Shown here: positions 16,456 to 24,644 of the stretch, piece by piece | How positions within the stretch are numbered: the stretch's first letter is position 1 | Layout of the letters: each line of letters starts with the position of its first letter | DNA from: Pseudoduganella violacea | GTDB lineage: Bacteria > Pseudomonadota > Gammaproteobacteria > Burkholderiales > Burkholderiaceae_D | DNA length: 64,000 bases | NCBI RefSeq assembly: GCF_014191875.1 | Contig: NZ_JACHXD010000011.1 | Coordinates: 171,830 to 235,829, forward strand | Reading direction: 5' to 3' | Notes under the pieces: generated by a model | Told to the model about the DNA's origin: nothing | What the model saw: only the letters and a program-made list of their open reading frames with translations | Databases searched by the model: none | Position numbers and translations under genes: made by a program

Positions 16456-17232
16456 GTGGGTATAGAAGTCAATTTTGAGGGCAAGATCGCCTTGATCACC
16501 GGCGCATCGAGCGGGCTGGGCGCGCGTTTCGCCAAGGTGCTGGCAAGGGCCGGCGCCCAGGTGGTGCTGGCTTCGCGCCGCATCGAGCGGCTGAAAGAGC
16601 TGCGCGCCGAAATCGAGGCCGACGGCGGCGCCGCCCATGTGGTCACGCTCGACGTCACCGATTATGCGAGCATCAAATCGGCCATCGCCCATGCCGAAAC
16701 GGAAGCTGGCCCGATCGATATCCTGGTGAATAATTCGGGCGTGTCGACCACGCAACGCCTGGTCGATGTGACGCCGGAAGACTACAACTTCGTGATGGAT
16801 ACCAATCTGCGCGGCGCCTTCTTCGTGGCCCAGGAATCGGCCAAACGCATGATCGCGCGCGCCAAGGGCGACCCGAAGAAGCAGCACCGCATCATCAATA
16901 TCGCTTCGGTGGCGGGCTTGCGCGTGCTGCCGCAGATCGGCGTGTATTGCATGAGCAAGGCGGGCGTGGTGCAGATGACCAAGGCCATGGCGGTGGAATG
17001 GGGCAAATACGGCATCAATACCAACGCCATCTGCCCGGGCTATATCTCGACCGAGATCAACGAGGATTATTTCGCCAGCGAACAGGGCAAGAAGCTGATC
17101 GAAATGCTGCCGCGCAAACGCGCCGGCAAGCCGGAAGACCTGGACGGCCTGCTCTTGCTGCTGGCCGGCGAGGAAGCCCACTTCATCAACGGCGCCATCA
17201 TCTCGGCCGACGACGGCATGACCGCGACCTGA
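16456..17232 (+). CDS. Short-chain dehydrogenase/reductase (SDR)
   Basis: 258 residues, classical SDR. NAD(P)-binding motif TGASSGLG at 15-22, NNSG at 92-95, catalytic S151, Y164 and K168 (YCMSK). The cofactor loop ends in SRR (residues 40-42), which suggests NADPH. Starts with GTG at 16456 with AGGAG 6 bases upstream; no ATG fits. It is divergent from ETF-QO. Substrate unknown; possibly a fatty-acyl or hydroxyacyl oxidoreductase given the neighbours. Confidence 0.9.
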   Translation: MGIEVNFEGKIALITGASSGLGARFAKVLARAGAQVVLASRRIERLKELRAEIEADGGAAHVVTLDVTDYASIKSAIAHAETEAGPIDILVNNSGVSTTQRLVDVTPEDYNFVMDTNLRGAFFVAQESAKRMIARAKGDPKKQHRIINIASVAGLRVLPQIGVYCMSKAGVVQMTKAMAVEWGKYGINTNAICPGYISTEINEDYFASEQGKKLIEMLPRKRAGKPEDLDGLLLLLAGEEAHFINGAIISADDGMTAT

Positions 17233-17250
17233 GCCGCGGCCGGCGCGCGG

Positions 17251-17802
17251 TCAGAGCTGCACCCCGACCAGCTTATGCACCAGTTCCGACGAGGTGGCCG
17301 CGTCGAACTTGCGCATCAGCTTGGCGCGGTGCATCTCCACCGTGCGCGGACTGAGGTCGATCTGGCGCGCGATGACCTTGCTGGTCTTGCCTTCAACCAG
17401 CAAGGCCGCGATTTCGCGCTCGCGCGGGGTCAGCTCGGCCGTCACCGGCCGCTTTTCGCTCACATCCTCGAAAGTCCAGATGCCCGGCCCCAACGGCTCG
17501 TTCGGCTTCAGCGCATGGCCCGTCACATGGCACCAGAACAGCTCCTGGTTGGCGCGGCGCATGATGCGCTCGTCCGAATAACGGCCCTTGGCGTTCATGA
17601 TGGGGATGATGCGGTCGCCCGTACGCAGGAATTCGTCGAGGGTGGGGTAGAGGATCTTGAAGGAGGTGCCGGTCAATTCCGCGCGCGTATAGCCGAACAT
17701 GCGCGCCAGCGCTTCGTTGCAGGACTGAATCACGCGGTTCTCGGAAATGCACATGCCGACGGGTGCGTGCAAAAAGATATGTTCGTAGTCGATCGCGTTC
17801 AT
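17251..17802 (-). CDS. PAS-LuxR transcriptional regulator
   Basis: 183 residues from the ATG at 17802. An N-terminal PAS domain (about 5-110, starting APVGMCISENRVIQSCNEALARM) is followed by a LuxR-type helix-turn-helix (LTPREREIAALLVEGKTSKVIARQ, then LSPRTVEMHRAKLM). No receiver aspartate region, so it senses a ligand or redox state directly. An upstream in-frame ATG at 17880 would add 26 residues; neither start has a strong ribosome site. Divergent from scoAB, which it may control. Confidence 0.8.
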   Translation of the reverse strand: MNAIDYEHIFLHAPVGMCISENRVIQSCNEALARMFGYTRAELTGTSFKILYPTLDEFLRTGDRIIPIMNAKGRYSDERIMRRANQELFWCHVTGHALKPNEPLGPGIWTFEDVSEKRPVTAELTPREREIAALLVEGKTSKVIARQIDLSPRTVEMHRAKLMRKFDAATSSELVHKLVGVQL

Positions 17803-17912
17803 CTTGGGACGGGCACAGGTAGTTCTACGGTATTGTACTTTTGATTCGCGTATTCTATTCTGATACGCCATCTTGACCACACAGCAAGCTTATCAAAAAT
17901 AGAGGGGAAGCT

Positions 17913-18611
17913 ATGAACAAAGTTTATCCCGATGCAGCGGCCGCCCTGGCCGGCATCGTAGAAGATGGACAAACCATCGCCGTCGGCGGCTTCGGCCTGT
18001 GCGGCATTCCGGAAGCGCTGATCGCCGCCTTGCGCGACACCGGCGCCAAACAATTGACCGCCATTTCCAACAACGCCGGCGTCGATGGCTTCGGCCTGGG
18101 CCAGTTGCTGGAAACGCGCCAGATCAAGAAAATGATCTCATCCTATGTCGGCGAGAACAAGGAATTCGCGCGCCAATACCTGGCCGGCGAGCTGGAGCTC
18201 GAATTCACGCCGCAAGGCACGCTGGCCGAGAAGCTGCGCGCCGGCGGCGCCGGCATTCCCGCCTTCTTCACCAAGACCGGCGTCGGCACCATCGTCGCCG
18301 ACGGCAAGGAAGTGCGCGAATTCGACGGCGAGCAGTATGTGATGGAACGCGCCCTGGTGGCCGACGTGGCCCTGGTCAAGGCCTGGAAGGCCGACAAGGC
18401 CGGCAACCTGATCTACCGCAAAACCGCGCGCAACTTCAACCCGAACGTGGCCGCCGCCGGCAAGATCACTGTGGTGGAAGTGGAACAACTGGTCGAGATC
18501 GGTGAGATCGACCCGGACCAAGTCCACACCCCCGGCATCTTCGTGCACCGCATCGTGCTGAACGCCACCCCGGAAAAACGCATCGAACAGCGCACCGTGC
18601 GTTCGAACTGA
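17913..18611 (+). CDS. scoA: 3-oxoacid (succinyl-CoA:acetoacetate) CoA-transferase subunit A
   Basis: 232 residues, usual length. Family signature GGFGLCGIPEALI near residue 25-37 and the glycine-rich AGGAGIPAFFT region. With the B subunit it moves CoA from succinyl-CoA to acetoacetate in use of ketone bodies and polyhydroxybutyrate. The B subunit starts 10 bases downstream. bdhA, about 4 kb further, supplies acetoacetate from 3-hydroxybutyrate. Confidence 0.93.
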   Translation: MNKVYPDAAAALAGIVEDGQTIAVGGFGLCGIPEALIAALRDTGAKQLTAISNNAGVDGFGLGQLLETRQIKKMISSYVGENKEFARQYLAGELELEFTPQGTLAEKLRAGGAGIPAFFTKTGVGTIVADGKEVREFDGEQYVMERALVADVALVKAWKADKAGNLIYRKTARNFNPNVAAAGKITVVEVEQLVEIGEIDPDQVHTPGIFVHRIVLNATPEKRIEQRTVRSN

Positions 18612-18621
18612 GGAGACAGAC

Positions 18622-19272
18622 ATGGCTTGGACTCGTGATGAAATGGCCGCGCGCGCGGCGAAAGAGCTGCAGGACGGCTTTTATGTGAACCTGGGCATCG
18701 GCCTGCCGACCCTGGTGGCCAACTATGTGCCCTCGGATATCGAAGTGTTCCTGCAATCGGAAAACGGTCTGCTCGGCATCGGTCCCTTCCCGACCGATGA
18801 CGAAGTCGACGCCGACCTGATCAACGCCGGCAAGCAGACCGTGACGGCCTTGCCCGGCGCGGCTTACTTCAGCTCGGCCGATTCCTTCGGCATGATCCGC
18901 GGCGGCAAGATCAATCTGGCCATCCTGGGCGCCATGCAGGTGTCGGAGCAGGGCGACCTGGCCAACTGGATGATCCCCGGCAAAATGGTCAAGGGCATGG
19001 GCGGCGCGATGGATCTGGTGGCCGGCGTCAAGCGCGTGGTGGTGCTGATGGAGCACGTTGCCACCGCCAAGGATGGCTCGACCTCGCACAAGCTGCTGAA
19101 GAAATGCGACCTGCCGCTGACCGGCGTCGGCGTGGTGGATCTGATCATCACCGACCTCGGCGTGATGGAAGTCAGCGAGCGCGGCCTGAAAGTGACCGAA
19201 CTGGCGCCAGGCGTCAGCCAGGACGAGATCGCCGCCGCCACCGGCGTGGAGCTGGATTTCTCGGCCCTGTAA
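18622..19272 (+). CDS. scoB: 3-oxoacid CoA-transferase subunit B
   Basis: 216 residues. Carries the catalytic glutamate E47 in the SENG motif (FLQSENGLLGIGPFP), which forms the glutamyl-CoA intermediate. Conserved LGAMQVSEQGDLANW further on. Forms the active complex with the subunit just upstream; a strong terminator follows. Confidence 0.93.
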   Translation: MAWTRDEMAARAAKELQDGFYVNLGIGLPTLVANYVPSDIEVFLQSENGLLGIGPFPTDDEVDADLINAGKQTVTALPGAAYFSSADSFGMIRGGKINLAILGAMQVSEQGDLANWMIPGKMVKGMGGAMDLVAGVKRVVVLMEHVATAKDGSTSHKLLKKCDLPLTGVGVVDLIITDLGVMEVSERGLKVTELAPGVSQDEIAAATGVELDFSAL

Positions 19273-19289
19273 GCGGCCGCGAAAGCGTC

Positions 19290-19319
19290 AAAAAGGCATG
19301 CTGCGGCATGCCTTTTTTG
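19290..19319 (+). terminator. Intrinsic terminator of scoAB
   Basis: GGCATGC arms (7 bp, extended by A:T pairs), TGCG loop, followed by TTTTTT; 18 bases past the scoB stop. Confidence 0.9.
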
Positions 19320-19403
19320 TTACAAAGTGTGCATGTTTAATAACTTCTTATCTGTATAGTAAGTGGCGGTACTACCCCCATAACTATACTCAAGGAGGTT
19401 TGC

Positions 19404-19592
19404 ATGCGTGCTTTGAAATACGGCGCGGCGGCGCTGGCTTGTGTGGTATCCCTTTCGGCGCTGGCTTTGCCCGCGCCGTTCTATTTGTGGCAAAGCAAGT
19501 TGAACGGTAGCCTGGTCTGCGCCCAGAATTCGCCGGGCTGGAACTGGACCCGCTTCAGCGGCCCCTACTCGAACGCCCGCTGCGGCCGATAA
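19404..19592 (+). CDS. Small secreted protein of unknown function
   Basis: 62 residues. A clear Sec signal peptide (MRALKYGAAALACVVSLSALA) leaves a mature peptide of about 40 residues with two cysteines (VCAQ and RCGR) that could form one disulfide, and three tryptophans. The start has a perfect AAGGAGGT ribosome site, which argues strongly that it is translated. I do not recognise the family. Confidence 0.65.
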   Translation: MRALKYGAAALACVVSLSALALPAPFYLWQSKLNGSLVCAQNSPGWNWTRFSGPYSNARCGR

Positions 19593-19691
19593 GCCTGTAC
19601 GGCGACGGGGAGGCATGGCCCGCTCCCCGGTTTGTTGTGTGCTTCGCAAATGATATGCAAATGTGGGTGCAATTAAGCTCACGGTCCATAG

Positions 19692-20066
19692 TTAGACCGC
19701 TTGAATTTCTGCCGCCAGGTTCAGGCGTAGGCCAATTGCGTGCAAGCGCTTGTCGCGCGTCCAGAGCAAGGTGCCGGGGAGGTGATTGGCGGAAGCAAGC
19801 AGATGCGCATCGATATAGCCGATGCCGCTACCGTGCAGAACGTGTGCGTCGATGAACTCGAGAACCTGCTGAAGCGGCGTAACGTCGGCTTGCGGCAGGT
19901 CATGAAACTTTTTGAGCCAATATGGACGGCGACTCAAAGTGCCCATGGCTAATTCACCGACTACAAAAGGATGCATCAATACCATATTCCGCTTGCGGAG
20001 CGTTTCGATGGCGTGCTCTGGACGGCGTAGGTGATCTATCCAGACCGATGTGTCGATAAGAATCAA
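19692..20066 (-). CDS. vapC: PIN-domain toxin of the VapC family
   Basis: 124 residues. Acidic PIN residues are in place: D5 (MILIDTSVWID), E38, D86 and D105. VapC toxins are Mg-dependent RNases, usually cutting tRNA. The start is TTG at 20066 and overlaps the antitoxin TGA stop, so translation is coupled and reduced relative to the antitoxin. No truncation is visible; the toxin appears functional. Confidence 0.9.
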   Translation of the reverse strand: MILIDTSVWIDHLRRPEHAIETLRKRNMVLMHPFVVGELAMGTLSRRPYWLKKFHDLPQADVTPLQQVLEFIDAHVLHGSGIGYIDAHLLASANHLPGTLLWTRDKRLHAIGLRLNLAAEIQAV

Positions 20067-20263
20067 ATCCGCTCCCAGCGTCGACGTGGAATGTCCTCGA
20101 TATCAGGCTCGGTGCCGCCATTTTCGAATATCCAACGCCCCGCTTCCACATGGATAAGCGTCGAAAACGCTTTCTCGGCAAGCTCTTCGTCGCTGGCAGA
20201 CGCGAAATACTCGCGCGCCCGGTCTAATAAATCCTTATCGATTTGAATGTTGACTTTGCTCAT
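20063..20263 (-). CDS. vapB: VapB-type antitoxin
   Basis: 66 residues from ATG 20263, which has AGGAGGT close upstream. N-terminal MSKVNIQIDKDLLDRAREY fits a ribbon-helix-helix DNA-binding strand and helix; the acidic C-terminus would bind and block the toxin. Overlaps vapC by 4 bases. A perfect dyad 16 bases upstream of the start is the likely site of autoregulation. Confidence 0.85.
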   Translation of the reverse strand: MSKVNIQIDKDLLDRAREYFASASDEELAEKAFSTLIHVEAGRWIFENGGTEPDIEDIPRRRWERI

Positions 20264-20278
20264 CGCGCACCTCCTCTC

Positions 20279-20298
20279 GCTATATTTCTCAATATAGC
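20279..20298. promoter_or_regulatory. Probable VapB operator
   Basis: GCTATATT, TCTC, AATATAGC: 8-bp perfect arms with a 4-base spacer, immediately upstream of the vapB ribosome site. The AT-rich arms may also contain the -10 element. Confidence 0.6.
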
Positions 20299-20389
20299 AG
20301 TGGGTGCCATTTGCACTATTGATGAGCGGCAATGAAAAAAGCTCCGGACATTGCTGTGCGGAGCCTTTGCCTGGATGGCGATGTCGGAT

Positions 20390-21697
20390 TTAATCGCCGT
20401 GTGGCGCCAGTGCCGGGGTTGCCGTGGCCTGCGGGTGGGCGTGGCTGGGCTGGGCCAGTTCGCGCTGCAGGGTGGCGTGATCGAGTTCGTTTTCCCATTT
20501 CGAGACCACCACCGCCGCCACGCCGTTGCCGACGAAGTTGGTCAGGGCGCGGCATTCGCTCATGAAGCGGTCGATGCCGAGGATCAGCGCCATGCCCGCC
20601 ACCGGAATGGTCGGTACCACGGCCAGCGTCGCGGCCAGGGTGATGAAGCCGGCGCCGGTGATGCCGGAGGCGCCTTTCGACGTCAGCATCGCCACGCCGA
20701 GAATGGTCAGTTCCTGCGTCAGGGTCAGGTCGGTGTTGGTGGCCTGGGCCACGAACAGGGCCGCCATCGTCATATAGATATTGGTGCCGTCCAGATTGAA
20801 GGAATAGCCGGTCGGGACCACCAGGCCCACCACGGGCTTGGCGCAGCCGAGTTTTTCCAGCTTGTTCATCAGCGAGGGCAGGGCGCTCTCGGAGGAGCTG
20901 GTGCCCAGCACGATCAGCAGTTCTTCTTTGATGTAGAGGATGAAGCGGCCGATCGAGAAGCCGGTGAATTTGGCGATGGCGCCCAGCACGACGAGGACGA
21001 ACAGGCCGCAGGTCAGGTAGAAGGAACCCATCAGCTTGGCCAGCGGCAGCAGCGAGTCGATGCCGTATTTGCCGATGGTGAAGGCCATGGCGCCGAAAGC
21101 GCCGATCGGGGCGGCCTTCATGATGATGTTGACCATGCTGAAGATTGCGGCCGAAGCGTCGTCGATCAGCTTGACGATGTGGCGGCCTTTTTCGCCCGAC
21201 AGCGACAGCGCGAAGCCGAACAGCACGGAGATCAGCAGCACTTGCAGGATGTCGCCCTTGGCGAAGGCATCGACCGCCGTGTTCGGGATGATGTTCATCA
21301 CGAAGTCGATGGTGGATTGGTGCTTGGCCTTGTCGGTGTATTGCGCGATGGCCTTGGTGTCGAGGGTGGCCGGGTCGGCGTTGAAGCCGGCGCCAGGCTG
21401 CAGGATGTTGGCGACGAAGAGGCCGATCACCAGCGCGAACGTGGAGACGACTTCGAAGTAGAGCAGGGCCTTGCCGCCCACACGGCCGATCTTCTTCACG
21501 TCCTGCATGCCGGCGATGCCCGAGACCACGGTGCAGAAGATCACCGGCGCGATGATCATCTTAATCAGTTTGATGAAGCCGTCGCCCAGCGGCTTCATGG
21601 CCACGGCGTCGGTCGGCAGGTAGATGCCCAGCAGGACGCCGCAAGCGATCGCGAACAGCACCTGGACATACAGAATCTTGTAAAAAGGTTTTTTCAT
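20390..21697 (-). CDS. dctA: C4-dicarboxylate/H+ symporter DctA
   Basis: 435 residues, normal for DctA. Imports succinate, fumarate and malate across the inner membrane. Signatures: the serine-rich reentrant motif ELLIVLGTSSSESALP, PTGYSFNLDGTNIYM, and TSKGASGITGAGFITLAATL. Eight membrane helices and two hairpins are expected. Start at ATG 21697 (MKKPFYKILY) with GAGGG upstream; the longer frame from 21838 is upstream sequence without a ribosome site. Confidence 0.95.
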   Translation of the reverse strand: MKKPFYKILYVQVLFAIACGVLLGIYLPTDAVAMKPLGDGFIKLIKMIIAPVIFCTVVSGIAGMQDVKKIGRVGGKALLYFEVVSTFALVIGLFVANILQPGAGFNADPATLDTKAIAQYTDKAKHQSTIDFVMNIIPNTAVDAFAKGDILQVLLISVLFGFALSLSGEKGRHIVKLIDDASAAIFSMVNIIMKAAPIGAFGAMAFTIGKYGIDSLLPLAKLMGSFYLTCGLFVLVVLGAIAKFTGFSIGRFILYIKEELLIVLGTSSSESALPSLMNKLEKLGCAKPVVGLVVPTGYSFNLDGTNIYMTMAALFVAQATNTDLTLTQELTILGVAMLTSKGASGITGAGFITLAATLAVVPTIPVAGMALILGIDRFMSECRALTNFVGNGVAAVVVSKWENELDHATLQRELAQPSHAHPQATATPALAPHGD

Positions 21698-21710
21698 GAC
21701 GGCCCTCTTT

Positions 21711-21730
21711 GTCTCCAATGGTCTCCAATG
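21711..21730. repeat. Tandem 10-bp repeat in the dctA leader
   Basis: GTCTCCAATG occurs twice head to tail, 14 bases upstream of the dctA start. Could be slippage or a paired regulator site. Confidence 0.5.
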
Positions 21731-21779
21731 GGCGTGATCATGCTTGAGAATTATGGTCATCACTATTGTGATTATCCCT

Positions 21780-21797
21780 ATTGCGGTTAACCACAAT
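21780..21797. promoter_or_regulatory. Near-perfect palindrome between dctA and the carbonic anhydrase gene
   Basis: ATTGCGGTTAACCACAAT, an 18-bp palindrome with one mismatched pair, centred on GGTTAACC. It lies between two divergent genes, upstream of dctA by about 83 bases and of the next gene by 67. Looks like an operator. Confidence 0.45.
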
Positions 21798-21863
21798 GGC
21801 GCAAAGTGCAAGTCGATGCCGGTATAATCCACCGGCAAATCCGCAAGCTGTTTTGAGCCTCCT

Positions 21864-22391
21864 ATGCCTTTACAAAGCTACCTCGATACTTTCCCCGAAC
21901 TGGCGGACGGTGTGTACGTCCACGAAACCGGCCAGATCATCGGCGACGTGACGATCGGCCGCGATTCCTCGGTCTGGTGCAATACCGTGCTGCGCGGCGA
22001 TGTGAACCGCATCGTCATCGGCGAATGCAGCAATGTGCAGGACTTCGCCATGGGCCATGTCTCGCACAAGAACGCGTCCAAGCCGGACGGCTCGCCGCTG
22101 ACCATCGGCAATTACGTGACGGTCGGCCATTCGGTGCTGCTGCATGGCTGTACGATTGGCGACGAATGCCTGATCGGCATGGGTTCCATTGTGATGGACG
22201 ACGTGGTGGTGCAGCCGCGCGTGATGCTGGGCGCGGGCAGCCTGGTATCGCCGGGCAAGGTGCTGCGCAGCGGCCATCTCTACGTGGGACGGCCGGCGAT
22301 GCGGGTGCGGGAATTGACGGCCGAAGAAATCGCTTACCTGAAGTATTCGGCCGAGCACTATGTGCGGGTCAAGAACAACTATATGAAGTAA
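21864..22391 (+). CDS. Gamma-class carbonic anhydrase family protein
   Basis: 175 residues. Left-handed beta-helix hexapeptide repeats run through most of the protein (for example VTIGRDSSVWCNTVLRGDVN). Metal-ligand histidines appear in GHVSHK and VGHSVLLHGC. Members are trimers with zinc or iron at subunit interfaces; many bacterial ones (YrdA type) show weak or no activity, so hydration of CO2 is only probable. Confidence 0.85.
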   Translation: MPLQSYLDTFPELADGVYVHETGQIIGDVTIGRDSSVWCNTVLRGDVNRIVIGECSNVQDFAMGHVSHKNASKPDGSPLTIGNYVTVGHSVLLHGCTIGDECLIGMGSIVMDDVVVQPRVMLGAGSLVSPGKVLRSGHLYVGRPAMRVRELTAEEIAYLKYSAEHYVRVKNNYMK

Positions 22392-22394
22392 CGG

Positions 22395-23189
22395 TTATTG
22401 CGCGGCCCAGCCGCCGTCCATATTCCAGGCCGCGCCGCGCACCTGGGCCGCCGCGTCGCTGCACAGGAAGACGGCCAGTTCGCCCAACTGCTCGGGCGTG
22501 ACGAAATCGGCCGAAGGCTGCTTTTCCGACAGCAGGGCTTTTTTCGCGGCCTCGTTGCTCAGGCCATCGGCGCTGGCGCGCGCATCGACCTGTTTCTGTA
22601 CCAGTGGCGTCAGCACGAAGCCGGGGCAGATCGCGTTGGCCGTGACGCCGGTTTGCGCCGTTTCCAGCGCCGTCACCTTGGTCAGGCCCACCAAGCCATG
22701 CTTGGCCGCGACATAGGCCGATTTGCCGGCCGAGCCGACCAGGCCATGCACCGAAGCCAGGTTGATGATGCGGCCCCAGTTCTGCGCCTTCATGCGCGGC
22801 AGCGCCAGGCGGCTGGTGTGGAAGGCGGAACTCAGGTTGATGGCGATGATGGCATCCCATTTCTCGACCGGGAATTCGTCCACATTGGCCACGTGCTGGA
22901 TACCCGCGTTGTTGACGAGGACATCGATGCCGCCGAATTTTTCGGCGGCGAAGGCCATCATGGCTTCGATTTCGGCCGGTTTCGACATATCGGCGTTGTG
23001 GTAGGCGGTGCGCACGCCGAACTCGCCGGCCACGCCGGCCTGCAGCTTCTCGATCTCGCCCGCGTCGCCGAAGCCGTTGAACAGGATGTTGGCGCCTTGC
23101 GCGGCCAGGGCGCGCGCGATGCCAAGCCCGATGCCGGAAGTGGAGCCGGTAACGAGTGCGGTCTTGCCCTTGAGTTGGGTGCTGGTCAT
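22395..23189 (-). CDS. bdhA: 3-hydroxybutyrate dehydrogenase
   Basis: 264 residues, classical SDR of the BDH1 type. Cofactor motif TGSTSGIG at 14-21, NNAG near 93, catalytic S146, Y159 and K163 (YVAAK), and the family's GFV(L)TPLVQKQ stretch. Oxidises (R)-3-hydroxybutyrate to acetoacetate, which scoAB then activates, so the window holds both steps of polyhydroxybutyrate monomer use. Start ATG 23189. Confidence 0.9.
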   Translation of the reverse strand: MTSTQLKGKTALVTGSTSGIGLGIARALAAQGANILFNGFGDAGEIEKLQAGVAGEFGVRTAYHNADMSKPAEIEAMMAFAAEKFGGIDVLVNNAGIQHVANVDEFPVEKWDAIIAINLSSAFHTSRLALPRMKAQNWGRIINLASVHGLVGSAGKSAYVAAKHGLVGLTKVTALETAQTGVTANAICPGFVLTPLVQKQVDARASADGLSNEAAKKALLSEKQPSADFVTPEQLGELAVFLCSDAAAQVRGAAWNMDGGWAAQ

Positions 23190-23324
23190 AGTGTCCTCTT
23201 TTGGAAGTCGGTTTGTTGGTCCATGCTGCTGTACGCTACACTTCGTTAGGCTTTTAAGCGCGGCGCAAGTAGAATGTAGCCCAAAAACCAAGACTGGGCC
23301 ATCCCGAAACCATAAGGAAGCGGC

Positions 23325-24206
23325 ATGATCGAAGCGAAAATCAAATCGGTGCAGTGTTTTTCCATGTCCGGCCTGCATACCATGGCCTACAAGGAATGGG
23401 GCGAGGAAGACAACCCGAACGTGCTCGTTTGCGTGCATGGCGTGACCCGCGTGTCGGACGATTTCGATAATCTGGCGCGCGCCCTGGCCGGCCACTACCG
23501 CGTGGTTTGTCCCGACGTGGTGGGCCGTGGCCGCTCCGGCCGCCTGCGCAATCCCCAGCTCTACCGCATTCCGCAGTATGTGAGCGATATGGTGACGCTG
23601 CTGGCGCGCGTGCTGGCCAAAGGCGAACGCCAGAGCGTGGACTGGTTCGGCACCTCGATGGGCGGCTTGATCGGCCTGGGTCTGGCTTCGCTGCCGGACA
23701 GCCCGGTGAGCAAGCTGATACTGAACGATATCGGTCCTGTGCTCGATCCGGTGGCCTTGCAGCGCATTGGCGACTACATCGGCCAGGATCTGCGCTTCCC
23801 GAGTTTTGACGTGGGCGCCAAATTCGTGCGCGATGTCTCGCTGCCGTTTGGCCCGCATACCGATGAGGAGTGGCGCAAGCTGGCGGCCGATGTGCTGCGC
23901 CAGGACCCGGACGGCAACTGGGTGCGCCACTACGATATGGGCTTGGCCCAGCCTTTCCGCTCCGCGACGCCGGAATCGGCCGCTGCCGACCAGGCCATGC
24001 TGTGGGCGTCCTATGACGCGATCCGCTGCCCGACCTTGTTGGTGCGCGGCGGCGAATCCGACCTGCTGTCGCGCGAAACCGCGCGCAGCATGACCGAACG
24101 CGGACCGAAGGCGAAATTGGTCGAGATTCCCGGCGTGGGCCATGCGCCGACCTTCATCCACGACGACCAGATCGCCATCGCCCAAGACTTTTTGTTAAAC
24201 CATTAA
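23325..24206 (+). CDS. Alpha/beta hydrolase
   Basis: 293 residues. Oxyanion motif VCVHGVTR near residue 36-41, nucleophile S111 in WFGTSMGG, and catalytic histidine near residue 277 in GVGHAP. Substrate not identifiable; possibilities are esters, lactones or polyhydroxybutyrate oligomers. RidA follows 10 bases downstream, so they are probably co-transcribed. Confidence 0.85.
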   Translation: MIEAKIKSVQCFSMSGLHTMAYKEWGEEDNPNVLVCVHGVTRVSDDFDNLARALAGHYRVVCPDVVGRGRSGRLRNPQLYRIPQYVSDMVTLLARVLAKGERQSVDWFGTSMGGLIGLGLASLPDSPVSKLILNDIGPVLDPVALQRIGDYIGQDLRFPSFDVGAKFVRDVSLPFGPHTDEEWRKLAADVLRQDPDGNWVRHYDMGLAQPFRSATPESAAADQAMLWASYDAIRCPTLLVRGGESDLLSRETARSMTERGPKAKLVEIPGVGHAPTFIHDDQIAIAQDFLLNH

Positions 24207-24216
24207 AGAGAGAAGA

Positions 24217-24567
24217 ATGGAAATCACCCGACTGCACGTAGGCAAACGACTGTCCGAAGTCGCCATCCACAACAACACCGTATACCTGGCCGGCCAGATC
24301 GCCGAAAACACCGATAGCGATATCCAGGGCCAGACCCGCGAAGTGCTGGGCCATATCGACCGTCTGCTGGCCGAAGCCGGCAGCGACAAGACCTGCATCC
24401 TGTCGGCCCAGATCTACCTGGCCGACCTGGCCGATTTCGCCGGCATGAACGAAGAGTGGGACGCCTGGGTGCCGGGCGGCCATACCCCGCCGCGCGCCAC
24501 CGTGCAGGCCAAGCTGGCCAATCCGGCCTGGCGCGTCGAGATCGTGGTGGTCGCCGCCCAGCGTTAA
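24217..24567 (+). CDS. RidA/YjgF-family protein
   Basis: 116 residues, typical length. RidA proteins hydrolyse reactive enamine/imine intermediates from PLP enzymes. The C-terminal R-x-x-V region PPRATVQAKLANPAWRVEI carries the conserved substrate arginine. Several paralogues usually exist per genome, and some lack activity. Confidence 0.88.
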   Translation: MEITRLHVGKRLSEVAIHNNTVYLAGQIAENTDSDIQGQTREVLGHIDRLLAEAGSDKTCILSAQIYLADLADFAGMNEEWDAWVPGGHTPPRATVQAKLANPAWRVEIVVVAAQR

Positions 24568-24644
24568 GCGGCTCTTCAGCCGGGGCGCCTCGATCGGCGC
24601 TAAGATAGCAAGGTTCACAGTATTCAAGGTTGGTAGGGTTTCAT

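Noticed and set aside
17848..17868. GCGTAT ... ATACGC pair near the PAS-LuxR gene
   Set aside because: Only 6-bp arms with a 9-base spacer; too weak to call an operator.
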